Of a stretch of DNA of 64,000 nucleotides, positions 23,826 through 34,673 are shown one piece after another. The notes beneath the pieces are model-generated. The model searched no databases. It was not told the DNA's origin and saw only the letters and a program-made list of their open reading frames with translations. Source of the stretch: Triatoma infestans. Lineage: Eukaryota; Arthropoda; Insecta; Hemiptera; Reduviidae. The DNA is taken from positions 1 through 64,000 of the forward strand of contig JAAEAF010002763.1 of assembly GCA_011037195.1 (NCBI GenBank). The letters are read 5' to 3'. Position 1 is the first letter of the stretch. Every line of letters starts with the position of its first letter. A program made the translations under genes and the position numbers.

Positions 23826-26800
23826 GTAGGACCTTGGATCAATTCTGCGGACCTTGTGTATGCTGTTAGTAATAAAAATAGGTGCTGTGTTGTTCGAAGG
23901 TAGACGGAAAATCCTTAAAATCGCTATCGCTAAAGACGTCACTAGATCATTTATAAACCACTGTTTGCATATAAGTGCAATAATTCTTGAAATTATTCTA
24001 AATATTTGCTTTCTTGTTTGTTTACAGACAGAAGAGGAGAAGGTGCCTTTACAAGGAACGATGAGACAGACTGTGGGCATAAGTCAGGCGACCTTAATGT
24101 CCGATGGCGTTAAAGCAAATAAATTTCCACAATACATAGCTGCTCTCATTGTAACCATCGGCGGGTTGGCAATGGGTACAACACTTGGTTGGACTTCACC
24201 AACTGAGCTACCTCTGAAAGCCGGAGAGTATGGTTTTGAGGTGAATAATGCACAGTTTCCATGGATTGGATCATTAATGTCAATTGGAGCTATATTCGGC
24301 GCAGCTTTCACGGGAACTATAACTGATAAAATTGGTCGCAAGAATACCATAATTGGCATAATAATACCATCAGTAGTCGGCTGGGCGCTCATGATCTGGG
24401 CAGTCAATGTAAGTTTTATTTACTTATTTATTTTTTTTATTGTCAATTGCAATCTCTCTGCTAAAATAGCGCTGGGAGGAACAAGTTTATTTCGCATTTC
24501 ACTAACATTCTACAAATGGGAAAGTATAGATTGCAACTTAATTTTGGGCCTTTCGCACATTAAGGAAGCATAAAACATCACAGACACATGCCTTACAACT
24601 TAAACCGCATGTAGTGTCTCTGTCTTTACAGTAATGGTTGAACGTTTGAAAAACCAAGACTTGTTGAAGCAAACAAGTGTGACCCGAGACTGATGTTCCA
24701 GTTTTCAGTATCAATTTTGTACGTGTAATAATAGAGCATCTTGTGTATAATAGAGAACCTCTGTGCAACTATGATCTTTCTGCACAAATACAAGTATGTG
24801 GTAAAAGGTTTCCCCTCAGAGCTTTGCATTACTCGAGGACTTCGAAAGAAGCTAGGTCTAGAAGATAAAAGTTTACTTTGGGCCAAAATTTTTGTACCAG
24901 AGTTTCTGTTGAACCCGGTCACCTATCGCAAAACTCCTAAGAAGCCATGGCGTATGAATGGAATAATACTTGTCGTTAAACCAGAAAAACTTCGCTTTCT
25001 TTTCTCTCTTTCTCTCCTGTTACTTTCACTTTCTCTCTCATTAGGAATTTATTTTATTATATTCTCTGAAATCAGAGAATATGTATGAATGTAAATTACA
25101 ATCTTTCTTTCTCTCTTGTTTTCACACTACTCGCAAAACTTTCTGCCCAATGCTTACTGCCGCCTATACAGTAAAAATTATTTTCGACATAATATAAGTT
25201 CCTTATTTCTTTTTAGTATTCGATGTTCTGCAAATGGTGTAATTTAAAAATATCATTGCAGTATCTCCAAAAAAAAAAAAAAAAAATCCACATTAACTAC
25301 CCATAAGGCTCTGTAACTGTAATAATCACTTATCTTAACAATAGTTCGATCAGCCTACTCATAGTGCAAGACTCTCGTTACAATTTCTCTTTTCTTCCTA
25401 ATTTTTCTCAGCTCGTATAGGCAGTCGTTAGTTCATCTATCAATGTTTTCTACAGCCCAACATAAAACACAGATAACAAAACTATATTGGATTTGTCTTT
25501 AAAAATAGAATTTCCCAAGGGGACAGCAAAAAAGGTGTCTGTGGTACAATTGTATTATATATATATATTTTTTTTTTAATTTTCCAGCCTTACATGATGA
25601 TGGTCGGAAGGGTGATACTCGGCTTGGCCAGTGGTGCCTATTCTGTCTCCTGTCCCATGTACACAAACGAAATCAGTGAAATTGAGATTAGAGGTACTCT
25701 AGGCACATATTTCCAACTTCAGATTACCATCGGCATTTTGTTATCGTACGTCATCGGAGCCGTGGTATGTAATAGTTTATTGTCAGAATTAATATGCATC
25801 CGTAATTAGTTAATATGCAAGATTAATTAATATGCAACTCTATTTTTGTTTTAGGTGCCAGTGTTTTGGCTTTCAGTGATCTGTGGCATTATACCTATTG
25901 TATTGTCAGTGTTGATGATATTCATGCCGGAAACTCCTTACTATTTGCTAATGAAACATGACGTAGATAAGGCTCGTCATTCACTGCAAAAACTAAGAGG
26001 GAAGAAATATAATATTGACGGAGAAATAGAACAGTTCCAAGCTACCATAGAAAGAGTAATTTAATCTTAACTAATTTTAATTATTTTCGAATTACCTAAA
26101 ACAAAATATGAAATCTATCATAGTTTATTAATCTTTATCTGCAGACCTTTGCATTTTGTTAGTAATTCCACCGTTTTTTGTATTTTCTCTTGCTGCTATG
26201 AGGAAGTAGTTTTAGGAAGTAGCATAAGGCTAGGTTATGGCGCTGTTTGAGAGTGATGGTTTCAAATGTTCTGTTTGTAAAAAAAGGTGATATTAGTGAA
26301 AATATTGTTTCATGTGGGGGTAAATGTGGTATAATGATTCACCTACAATGTTTGGAAATAAAACAAAGTGAAAAGAAGGCACTACAGGAGGGTAAGCAAC
26401 TGTACTGGCATGTTGTAATTGTGACAAAGTAGACGTAAGTGTTTTCACTGAAAATTTTGTTAGAAATATGATGATGACTATTACTTCCTTAGTTAAGGAA
26501 GTAAAAGATCTGAAAAAGAAAGTAGGCAATAATAATGAGGCAGCCAGCTCATGCGATTGTACTCCTTTATTATCGACCATAACAGACGAAATGTTACATG
26601 TGACCGAGAATCAAAAGGTATTAAGAAGGGAACTAGATGTAATTAAAATCACAAATACACAGAGGAAAGAAGAAGGTCTTTCTACTAATTCTAATGAGTA
26701 TCAATTTGAAAACATAACCTCTCGACGAGGAAAATACTCAAAACTTAACTCAGTAAATGAAAATAAAGATATAAATGTATTACAGGATGAATTACATAAT

Positions 26801-29800
26801 GTCTATCAGACCACTAGTTGGTCACAAATAAAATTGATAAATATGTCCCCAGAGGCTACTGTCTGGCCTGTGCCTTCTGTCGAGCCAAGGCTATACATGG
26901 TGGAGTTGCAATTTATGTAAAAAAATGATGCAATTTTAAAGTTCTAGGGAAAATCAACTCTTTATCGGTAGAATCAATTTGTGAAATAACTGCTATTGAA
27001 ATTCAAAATATCATAATTGTTATTATATACCGACCACCTAAAACCGACTGTGATATGTTTGTTAATATTATAGATAATTTATTTGATTACATTAGTAAAA
27101 GTAAGAAAAGGGCTGTGATCTTAGGAGATTTTAATATTAATATTTTAGTTAGTAATAAGTTAGTCTTAGATTTCAAAAATATTTCAGTGTCAAGTTGGTG
27201 TAAAGAATTATCATTTAAGTGATCATCTCGGCCAATGGATTAAAGTTTACTATGAACCTGAAGTAACAGAAAAAAAGTAAACATTACCTGGGTAAATCAA
27301 TGAAAGAGGAGTATCTTCTATTATTTAATTACTTACTCCATCATGAGAACTGGGAATACTTACTACCATCTGGTGATATAGAAGAGGTTTTCCAAGTATT
27401 TATTTCTAGTCTAGTTAGTTATTTTAATGACTGTTTTCTGGAAGTACCAGTGTTAAAGGAAAAATCAGCATGGTTTTCAAAAGACAAAGCGTCAGAAAGA
27501 AATATTGGACTTAATGTATGATGTAGTAAAAACTAATGGAAACAAAGTTATAACTGACTATTATAAAAATTTCAAGAAAACTTACAGAAAAAAGTGTGCA
27601 AAAAGCAAAAAGAATTGATAACGGTAAGTTCATTATAAATTCAGAAAATAAGAATAAAGCTGCTTGGAAGATTATTAATGGAAATAAGAAAATATATAAG
27701 GAAATATTAAAATAATAAGAATAATAATACTACAATACAAGCAGAGGAGTTTAATAATCATTTTCTGAAGGTTTTAGGAACTACCTCTTCAATTAAGGAT
27801 ACTTCATGTAGCAGTGTTGCATACCATCAGAAATTATATTCTAGTGAATTTAAAATGAGTGAAGTAAGTGAGGAGAATGTGCTCAAAGTGGTAAAAGAAA
27901 TGAAGGGTAACAAAAGTACTGATCACTTTGGTTTTTCCAATTATTTTATTAAAAAAACAATACAATCTTATATAAAATTCTTCACGAATTTAATAAATCG
28001 CTGTATCAAAGAAGGTAGCTTCCCTAAAGTTCTAAAAGTTTCCAAAGTTATACCTGTGTTTAGAAAAGGAAACAGTGATGATGTACATAACTATCGACCA
28101 ATATCATTGGTTTCGGTTTTATCGAAAATAATAGAGAAAATAATAGCAAGCAGCTGTTGGAAGACAATAACATAATTAGCAAGTCTCAATTCGCGTATAG
28201 AGAAAATTAGAACGCTGTTGATGCCATAGTTAAACTTGTGGAAGAAATAGTAGAGGGCATGAAGAACAAGGAAACATGTGTAATTACTTTTTGTGATCTG
28301 AGCAAGGCGTTTGATATGGTGTCTCTGAGTTACTGCTTCTGAAATTGAAATACTACGGTATTAAGGGAATCAGTTGGAATTTCTTTAAAGAATATTTAAC
28401 GGGCAGAACTCAGTATGTTTATTATAATAACCAGTATTCTGAGCGAGGTAAAATTAAACGTGGTGTCCCGCAAGGCTCTGTTCTAGGGCTATTGCTTTTC
28501 TTATTATACATTAATAGTGTTGAGACGCTATTTCCAGGAAAATGCATATGGTACGCTGATGACACCACACTAGTTGCCAAAGGGAAGAATACTGAAGAGG
28601 CTGTGAATGAAGCAGATAGAAATGTATCTTGTCTTAAAAAATGGTTAAATAATATTATGTCATTGCTAAATCAAGAGAAGGCTAAGAATAAAATTTTTAG
28701 CTTGAATAAGGATTTAGAAAAGGGTACAGTACCATTTCTTGGTATATTACTAGACGGCATTCTATCTTGGAATGAACATGTACAGCAACTGATCATCAGT
28801 TATCTCAGATAACTTTCCTTCTGAGGAAGCTGAGAGAAGAAGTTCCACCAGAAGTAATGAGACTAGACTATTTCGGATTGTTTCAGTCCAGGATGGTTTA
28901 TGGTGTTGAGCTGTGGGGGGTTTCAGCTAACGCCTCGAGTATTTTCAAATTACAGAAAAGAGCAGTGAAAATTATGATGTTCAAAAGAATTCGAGATAGC
29001 TATAGGCCATTATTTTCAGCATTAAACATCCTGACGTTACCATCACTGTTTATCTACAAGCTCGCTCTGCAACAAAAAAAAATCCAAATAAGGATACGAG
29101 AGGCAACAGACACTGTTATAACATACGCAACAATATCGATATAAACTTACCTTCAAAAAAGGCTGACAAAATCTGCAGTGGTTCCTCCCAAGTATTATGT
29201 CCGCAAAGATATATAATAAAATACCAAATGAATTAAGGCATTGGATTACCTCCAATTTAAAAAAATTATGAACCACTTCTTAATAAAGAAATGTTTTTAT
29301 AACATAAAAGAGTTTATGGAACAGAACTGGACGGTAGAAGATATTAAAATAAAATGAATTATAAGTAAAGTATACCAGCGAGTTTTGTTGTTGTTATTGG
29401 TGTAAAGTTCATTGTCAGTGATCACAGCCGTATATTTTTGTTAGTGAATAAGTTTTTTTGACGAGACTATTATATTGTAACTGTGTATACAGGCAAATAA
29501 AATATATCATATCATATCATATTGTGATCGGTCTAACTTTCGATATCGAGTTTTCATCACTGAAAATATATATTTTATGGCTCTTGATTCCATAAAAGTG
29601 GTTTTTAAAAATTGGTCTGAGATCAGCATAACTCCAAAAAAGGAAATCGTAGGAATTCAAACTTGATATTTCATTTAAGTTACACGAAGGGACCTGACAA
29701 TAAGTTTTGGAAAAAACTGGTCAGCCGATTTATTGACTGAATGGAGTTTTCAGTTTTTAATGATTTTCTCGAAAATGGCACCAACGATTTTCTTTTAACT

Positions 29801-32172
29801 TTTTATATCAACTACACAAATAAAAGCTATAAAAAAATCTTTAAAAAAATAACAGAGCTATAAAGAAAAATAAACAAATAATCATGAGTGGAGGTAGCAA
29901 AAGAATAACTTCCACACTGAAGGCGGATTGAAACTTCTCCTTTTCTAGAGCACATCCGTTTATTGGGTGGAGGGCTTTGTTCTTGGCATTGTAGTCCTTA
30001 CCTGACGTTGGACAAATATCTCTATTTGATGGTATGTATGAGGTTCCAGCTGACCTTTTCTTGTAGAGTTTCTATGATAGAGCAGAAAACATCCATTACC
30101 TTTTGGAAAATTGCTTTGTTTGTTAGGAGATCAAGGCCCATGGCCGGAGCAGATTGTCTCTGGAGTTTAGCTATCTCCCCTTGTTATTGTTTTTCTATAG
30201 GGTAGATAATTGCAAGAAGCAGTAAGGCCTTGGATAGGACTGGCTTGCCATCAAGCGACAAGACATGTAATAACAGTTCATTAATTACCTTAACGTTTGT
30301 TTCAGGTTGCCGCTGAAAAACTTTCATTTAAACAAGCTTTTACAACAGTCTCAGCAAAACGTGGTCTTGCCGTTGGTCTGGGTGTAATGTTCTTCCAACA
30401 GTTGAGTGGTATCAATGCGGTTATTTTCTATACATCGCAAATATTCAAGGTTAGTTTAGTAGAAATACAACTTAATTATTTAAGTCCGTTGTTCCGAACG
30501 ATAATGGAATATTCTTTGAATGTTGTGTAATTTTAAACAGGCTGAGAACACATCTCCCTTGGAATGATACTTAAATTATCTCATTATGATGAAGTTGTTC
30601 TGACCACATATCGTCGGATCTTCCTATCTAGTGGTCGGAATCTCCATCCAAACGGAGAGCACTTATGCCACAAAAGATCCATCTATTGTGTTCCCCTGTG
30701 TTAATTACTTCTATAGTTGTCATAGAAAATATCACCAAATTTCGTACAAGAAATTTTCCGCCAAATTTGAAAAAATGTTTACCTACTGTAAAAAAACTAT
30801 GTTATGTGGAGTTGGTTCAGTGGTGTGGGCGCTTTTTTCTATTGTCTATAATGAATTACCTCTAGTGCCTGCTAGTCACTTGTTCCTCCGCCATTCCTGA
30901 GATGGCAAGATTCCGCCATTCCTGAGATGGCAAGATTCCGCCATTCCCGACATAGATAAAAAAATTCATAAGTAAAATTTAATGTTTAAAGGAAATTTGA
31001 TCTTTAGGCGAGATATTTATATGGCAATGTCCAGAGGAGTTTTTTAAACAAAAATGAATTTTTTGTTGGATTTTCTCAACGTTCTCACATTCCTCTCCTA
31101 TTGTAAAGAGCTCATGAAGAAGGGCACCAATGGTACCTGAAACCTAGAGCAATAAAGAATTCTTTTCTCTTTAAAAACCTGTTCTGGCCACTGTCGTATA
31201 AACATCTCGTTATAATTTTAAGGCCTGACGATTTGAAACACCATTTGATCTTTTAAGTTTCTTCGGCCATTTTCCTGAAAAACACATCAGTTTCCGGGTT
31301 GAGATCGCGACAGTGGTTGCTAGAGAGCCAAGCCCCTTCTCTACTACCAAGGTCACATTGCCTTATTGGCTTTCAAGGTGTAACGACCCGAAGAGGCTTA
31401 TTGCATTATGGGCGACACGTCGGTTTCTAGCAAACCACTGACGCCGTCTCAGACCGGAAACTCAAGTGTTTTTTCATAAAGAAAATTTGCCATTTTATAA
31501 ATTATTGTAATTACAGAAGTAAGAGAAAGATATGTGAGACATTTTTTAAATACTGATATTAATTACTCATTTTTAATTTCTTTTCAGAGTGCTGGATCCA
31601 AATTAGCTCCATCATTGGCTACAATTATTGTTGGTGGTGTAAGCGTAGTGGCAACATTCATTAGCACACTGATTGTAGACCGTTTGGGTAGGAAACCATT
31701 ATTATTCATCTCCGACCTGGTGATGGCCTTAGCATCGTGCGTGCTCGGCGTATTCTTCTGGATACAAACACATGAACCAGAAAAAGCGAACAGCATTGGA
31801 TGGTTACCAATTGCATGTCTTTCAGTTTTCATTATATTATTCTCGATTGGTTATGGTCCAATTCCATGGATGTTTATAGCGGAAATCTTTCCACCAGCTA
31901 TTAAAGGACCAGCATCGTCTATTGCTTGCCTGTTCAATTGGGTTTGCGCTTTTCTAGTCACCTTATTTTTTCCAATTGTAAAAGACGCTATTGGTTCAGC
32001 GGCTACATTCTGGATATTCATGGTTATCTCGTTCATTGGTACAGCTTTTGTATATTTCGTTATACCCGAAACAAAGGGTAAATCAATAGATGAAATACAA
32101 AAGATTTTAGGGGGATCATCAAGTTCATCTAGTGATGCTACCATTGAAGCCAGCGGTGTAAAACAGAACTAA
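23811..32172 (+). CDS. Tret1: Facilitated trehalose transporter Tret1-like sugar porter, copy 1
   Basis: Sugar-porter MFS protein expected in the plasma membrane, moving trehalose or another sugar down its gradient. Exons 24061-24408, 25588-25764, 25855-26055, 30306-30449 and 31588-32172 join in phase 0 to 484 codons. Numbered from the Met at 24061, I see DKIGRK (89-94) after TM2, YTNE..IRGT (141-153) between TM4 and TM5, Q159 in TM5, PETP (200-203) after TM6, QQLSGIN (273-279) in TM7, DRLGRK (321-326), GPIPW (380-384) with E389, NW (407-408), and PETKGK (450-455) followed by a serine run. These are the family signatures, in order and at the usual length. A 15-nt exon at 23811 (MEQTK) would add 16 residues in frame. 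Insect Tret1 is the closest match I recognise; a glucose or other hexose porter of the same family is possible. No stop or frameshift lies in the joined exons. Confidence 0.9.
24028..24408 (+). CDS. Tret1: Tret1 copy 1 exon 2 (N-terminus, TM1-TM2)
   Basis: Acceptor TTTACAG at 24021-24027 and donor GTAAGT at 24409. It is open in phase 0 from its first base; the Met at 24061 gives 116 codons ending WAVN. It contains TM1 (about residues 24-44), the [11 protein letters not shown] extracellular start and DKIGRKNT after TM2. Confidence 0.9.
25059..25082. repeat. Perfect 11-bp palindrome in intron 2, copy 1
   Basis: ATATTCTCTGA, two bases, then TCAGAGAATAT, just after a CT-rich run at about 24,998-25,043. 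The same structure lies at 51,869-51,892 in copy 2. It could fold as RNA or cruciform; no function is known. Confidence 0.6.
25588..25764 (+). CDS. Tret1: Tret1 copy 1 exon 3 (TM4-TM5)
   Basis: Acceptor TTTTCCAG and donor GTATGT; 59 codons, PYMMMVGR to SYVIGAV. It carries the GR...G helix start, the CPMYTNE loop, IRGTLG and the TM5 glutamine (Q159). No nucleotide difference from copy 2 was seen. Confidence 0.92.
25855..26055 (+). CDS. Tret1: Tret1 copy 1 exon 4 (TM6 and central loop)
   Basis: Acceptor TTTTAG, donor GTAATT; 67 codons from VPVFWLS to ATIER. It holds TM6, the PETPYYL motif at the start of the cytoplasmic loop, and the charged loop helices. The protein is identical to copy 2, with two silent differences. 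Intron 3 before it is only 90 bp. Confidence 0.92.
26238..26815 (+). pseudogene. LINE ORF1 remnant (PHD-like finger), copy 1
   Basis: Starts [14 protein letters not shown], then an A-run frameshift, then [14 protein letters not shown] in another frame: spaced Cys and His as in a PHD finger. A charged, coiled-coil-like stretch follows ([20 protein letters not shown]). The end is deleted. PHD-bearing ORF1 proteins are known in CR1-group elements. Confidence 0.6.
26816..27230 (+). pseudogene. LINE endonuclease remnant, copy 1
   Basis: Keeps the middle of the AP-endonuclease domain: [12 protein letters not shown] strand, IIYRPPK, and [10 protein letters not shown] near 27,115. The N-terminal part is lost in the 627-bp deletion and the distal part in the 105-bp deletion. 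Confidence 0.6.
27855..29144 (+). pseudogene. LINE reverse transcriptase remnant, copy 1
   Basis: Fragments in several frames: [28 protein letters not shown] and YADD (28,552-28,563), followed by the thumb and C-terminal part ([20 protein letters not shown]). Frameshifts near 28,170, 28,320 and 28,810 make it non-coding. Confidence 0.75.
29522..30305. repeat. Rest of intron 4, copy 1
   Basis: 29,522-29,850 resumes the modular repeat interrupted by the LINE (TTGTGATCGGTCTAACTTTC). 29,950-30,250 is shared with copy 2; a minus-strand stretch near 30,070-30,140 reads [20 protein letters not shown] but I cannot assign it. Confidence 0.5.
30306..30449 (+). CDS. Tret1: Tret1 copy 1 exon 5 (TM7, QQLSGIN)
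   Basis: Acceptor TTTCAG, donor GTTAGT; 48 codons from VAAEKLSF to SQIFK. It encodes the intact QQLSGIN sugar-binding motif of TM7. It follows a 4.25-kb intron filled by a retrotransposon. Confidence 0.92.
30450..31587. other. Intron 5 of copy 1
   Basis: Holds modular repeat pieces, the 25-bp minisatellite and a TAAGAGAAAG end block (31,519) cut short. Compared with copy 2 it lacks about 830 bp near 30,795 and about 105 bp near 31,540. Confidence 0.6.
30886..30955 (+). repeat. 25-bp minisatellite in intron 5, copy 1
   Basis: TCCGCCATTCCTGAGATGGC plus AAGAT occurs twice in tandem, followed by a partial third. Copy 2 has one partial unit near 59,168, so the array expanded or contracted after duplication. 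Confidence 0.7.
31588..32172 (+). CDS. Tret1: Tret1 copy 1 exon 6 (TM8-TM12, C-terminus)
   Basis: Acceptor TTTTCAG; 194 codons and TAA at 32170. It encodes [24 protein letters not shown] in TM10-11, PETKGKS and a C-terminal tail with six serines. This exon holds 12 of the 22 amino-acid differences from copy 2. Confidence 0.92.
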   Translation, partial: SAGSKLAPSLATIIVGGVSVVATFISTLIVDRLGRKPLLFISDLVMALASCVLGVFFWIQTHEPEKANSIGWLPIACLSVFIILFSIGYGPIPWMFIAEIFPPAIKGPASSIACLFNWVCAFLVTLFFPIVKDAIGSAATFWIFMVISFIGTAFVYFVIPETKGKSIDEIQKILGGSSSSSSDATIEASGVKQN

Positions 32173-32311
32173 TCTTTATTTTTATGTTTTATCTATGAGT
32201 TCCCTTAGTTTAATCCCTTCTCTGCCGAGAAATTTTTTTAAAATTTTTAAGTGTAACTTGCAATTTTGTTTGTTTTTTTTAATATTGAACTAGAAAACAC
32301 TGTTGATTTTT

Positions 32312-32530
32312 TTATTGTTTTTTTAATAAATTCGGGCAATAAATTTGTCTGTGCCATGTTTCTAAGACTTCCGTTAACCTTTCTTCTGGAATATCAAAAG
32401 TCTTTGGGTTGAAATCGTATTCTATTGAACTCCATAATAAAACTAGGCGTTCTGTAAACCTTGATTTCTTCTTCAGACGAACACTTTGCCGTCTCTTGAA
32501 GTCTATTTTGTTTCCTTTGTGTTCTGCCAT
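32312..32530 (-). CDS. Short ORF of unknown function convergent with Tret1 copy 1
   Basis: A 72-codon frame begins MAEHKGNK, has a basic stretch (FKRRQSVRLKKKSR) and ends in NLLKKQ, overlapping the 3' UTR of copy 1. I do not recognise it with confidence. The phrase FDIPEERLTEVLE loosely recalls reverse transcriptases of tyrosine-recombinase elements, so it may be a transposon relic. The unit 2 counterpart (63,536-63,692) has lost one base near its start and is out of frame, which argues against a constrained gene. Confidence 0.25.
   Translation of the reverse strand: MAEHKGNKIDFKRRQSVRLKKKSRFTERLVLLWSSIEYDFNPKTFDIPEERLTEVLETWHRQIYCPNLLKKQ
32325..32343 (+). terminator. Polyadenylation signals of Tret1 copy 1
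   Basis: Two AATAAA hexamers (32325-32330 and 32338-32343) lie about 155-170 bp after the stop codon, a usual 3' UTR length. The matching segment of copy 2 is gone, replaced by a retrotransposon. Confidence 0.5.
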
Positions 32531-32559
32531 ATAAAGGTTATATTATAATATAAGGATAT

Positions 32560-33190
32560 AACCTCTTTTTATATTATAACTTGCAAATAGTTTTATGAAA
32601 TATCGATTGTATATTCATTTTCTATTTTATATATTCTTTGTATATCCATGCTTTTTTATTATATACTTGAGATAAATAAGATACAAAACTATTGTAATTT
32701 TAAAATTTTGTAAATAAAAAAAAAAATAATAATAGGCCTTAACTGGTGGGGTCAATTTTTAAAACTTGCCTCAGAATTTAAAAGTGTTCAGAAAAAAAAA
32801 ATGCACATAAAATAAATATTTTATACAAAAATAAGTAAGTACTCTTGACAGAAAATTAATAAATACTTTATTGTTATTTATTTATTTATATTCTTTTTAT
32901 TTGTTTCTATAAGATTGATAATTTTTTCTTTAGAACAATGTTTTCAATATGAATTATATTGGATTGAATCCACCATTTTTTAGCAAAAATGATATAGTGT
33001 AAGAATCTTCGTGTTTGTGCTGTTACCTTATTCTACTTTTCATCTTTGGCTTTCGAGAAGTTTCGCTCATTGTCAGGCTCAGAATTTTTTCTTCTTGTCC
33101 TTGCGTAGTTGATAATTTCTAGGTTGGAGTAAGCGTCCCCCCCCCCCATTTTTAGCTATTTTCATTTCGTTTTGCTTGCTGGCCGGCTTC
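32560..33190. other. AT-rich block present only in duplication unit 1
   Basis: No gene seen. Unit 2 passes directly from the equivalent of 32,560 to that of 33,195 (near 63,705). Confidence 0.55.
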
Positions 33191-33864
33191 AGTATATTGT
33201 CAGTGGCCAGAAATGTTCGTTTTCACATCTGGCTAAACCAGTCTTAGGTATCGAGATAAACTTCTGAAATAGGTCAATCTAATAAGGGGAAAAAAAAGTA
33301 TCTCATGATGGAATTTTAAGTTATTGGTCGGGCTCTACTGCCCCCTCCTATCTTTTCATCATTTCAAACTGTTGTACACTCGTTTCCTCAATCAGCTTAG
33401 TCTGGATTCATGTTTATTGTAATAGGCCCATGTTGATGAAGACTGATTAAAAAAAATATAAATATATGGATAAGATAAGCTATTGGGCTCATTTCAATAA
33501 GCCTAATTGGCTGATTAGAAAATATCGGTTTTTATAAAGCCACTGTCTATATAGGTGTACAAAAATTGCAATTGATGGAATGAGTAATCCGTAAAAAATC
33601 AACTGTAGTGATTCTTTTAATTGTGTGCGAATGTTGGAATAAGATATCGTCCAACAAGGAAATGGCAAGAAAGTGTGGAAAGATATGTCAAGCTAGAAGA
33701 AACTGGCTGATTCACTTCCTTTGGATGTGAAAGGTATATCCACAACTTTAACCCAAATACATTCTTGTATACAATAATAGTATAATTTTGAAGAAAATTA
33801 CTGCATTGATAAAAAGCAAACATATGAAACTGCGTCCGATCTAATAACGGATGTCCTTATTTAA

Positions 33865-34214
33865 CACATTCTGTGCCGCCATGACTTTCCATTCAAACCA
33901 GTTGAAATTTACACTATGAAATGGAATTCTTTGAACGCGGATTATTTTTTCTGTTTTTCCTTGTTCAAACTTCACAAAGCGTATACTGCTAGGACAATTA
34001 ATCACGCGTCCTTATGATACAATACAGGGATATTCATACATTACAGGGAAAAAGAACATAAAATAAGCTAAGAAAATTATTTAAAGTATTGCATATATAA
34101 GAACATTTGAAAAACAGGTATAACTAATAAAAACAAACAATCTTGCGTGAGCCGCATAGCACCCATGCAGCCCCTTAGGGAAAGTTACCAAAAATAGGTG
34201 CGGTATGGAAGGTG
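33865..34214. mobile_element. piggyBac-like MITE
   Basis: A 350-bp insert is bounded by TTAA on both sides (33,861-33,864 and 34,215-34,218). The left end reads CACATTCTGTGCCGCC. The right end, reverse-complemented, reads CACCTTCCATACCGCACC, an imperfect terminal inverted repeat. TTAA duplication is the hallmark of piggyBac. It has no coding capacity, so it would be moved by a transposase elsewhere. Confidence 0.65.
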
Positions 34215-34218
34215 TTAA

Positions 34219-34673
34219 ATAAATCAAAAGTTTACTTTCAAAATTATTTAATAAAAGTAAAATATAGAATATAATATAGATAAAGATTTAAAAAAAAAAT
34301 AAAAACCAAAGATTTGTATAAAATAATAATAAATTTGTACAGAATTTTAATAAAAATTTTAATAATAATAATAATAATGTAAGCTAAATAAATAGTAAAG
34401 CAAATATAATATTTTTAATATTTTATTATTTAAATGTTAATAATTATAATGAATTTGTGTATCGAAACATGTTTGTGATAATTTTGTTTTGTTTAGGCCA
34501 TAGTTTTGTAAATATTTACATATATTATATAGTTGTACTTTTTTATGTAAATTTATGATGAAAAAAAGTGGTAAAATAAAATAAATTTGCACACACAAGA
34601 TATAATTCTCTTTTATAGAAATAAACTTATGGCACTTAATATCATTTTTTTTATTTCATTTTCTTTTAATATA
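34219..34673. other. Very AT-rich spacer
   Basis: AAT and TAA runs (for example 34,361-34,378); no gene or RNA signal seen between the piggyBac-like MITE and the Glu-type SINE. Confidence 0.5.

Larger units (their letters stand above)
26209..29521 (+). mobile_element. Decayed CR1/jockey-like LINE in intron 4, copy 1
   Basis: Non-LTR retrotransposon in gene orientation. Order: PHD-type finger ORF1, AP endonuclease, reverse transcriptase, and a 3' tail of ATATC repeats (29,503-29,522). It interrupts a modular repeat: GAGGAAGTA stands before it and TTGTGATCG after, together matching the intact repeat. Copy 2 has the same insertion. Compared with copy 2, this one lacks about 627 bp (ORF1 end and endonuclease start, junction near 26,807) and about 105 bp (junction near 27,185), and has many frameshifts. 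Confidence 0.85.
22556..33489 (+). repeat. Segmental duplication unit 1
   Basis: This stretch carries transporter copy 1 with its flanks and aligns by eye with 48,612-64,000. Shared landmarks in order are the hammerhead-type repeat near 23.6 kb, all exons, the intron 4 retrotransposon, a minus-strand ORF after the stop codon, and the block ending at 33,489 that matches the last bases of the window. About 600 bp (32,560-33,190) has no counterpart in unit 2. The true right edge cannot be seen, because the second unit runs off the window. Confidence 0.9.

Noticed and set aside
24741..25088. A 115-codon frame in intron 2 present in both genes
   Set aside because: The N-terminal part is frameshifted between copies and the C-terminal part is the CT-rich intron tract; the splice sites of the flanking exons account for the region as intron.
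29963..30205. Possible exon or gene in intron 4 shared by both copies
   Set aside because: Neither strand keeps one frame between the two copies (copy 2 differs by indels near 30,130-30,180), and there is no family resemblance.
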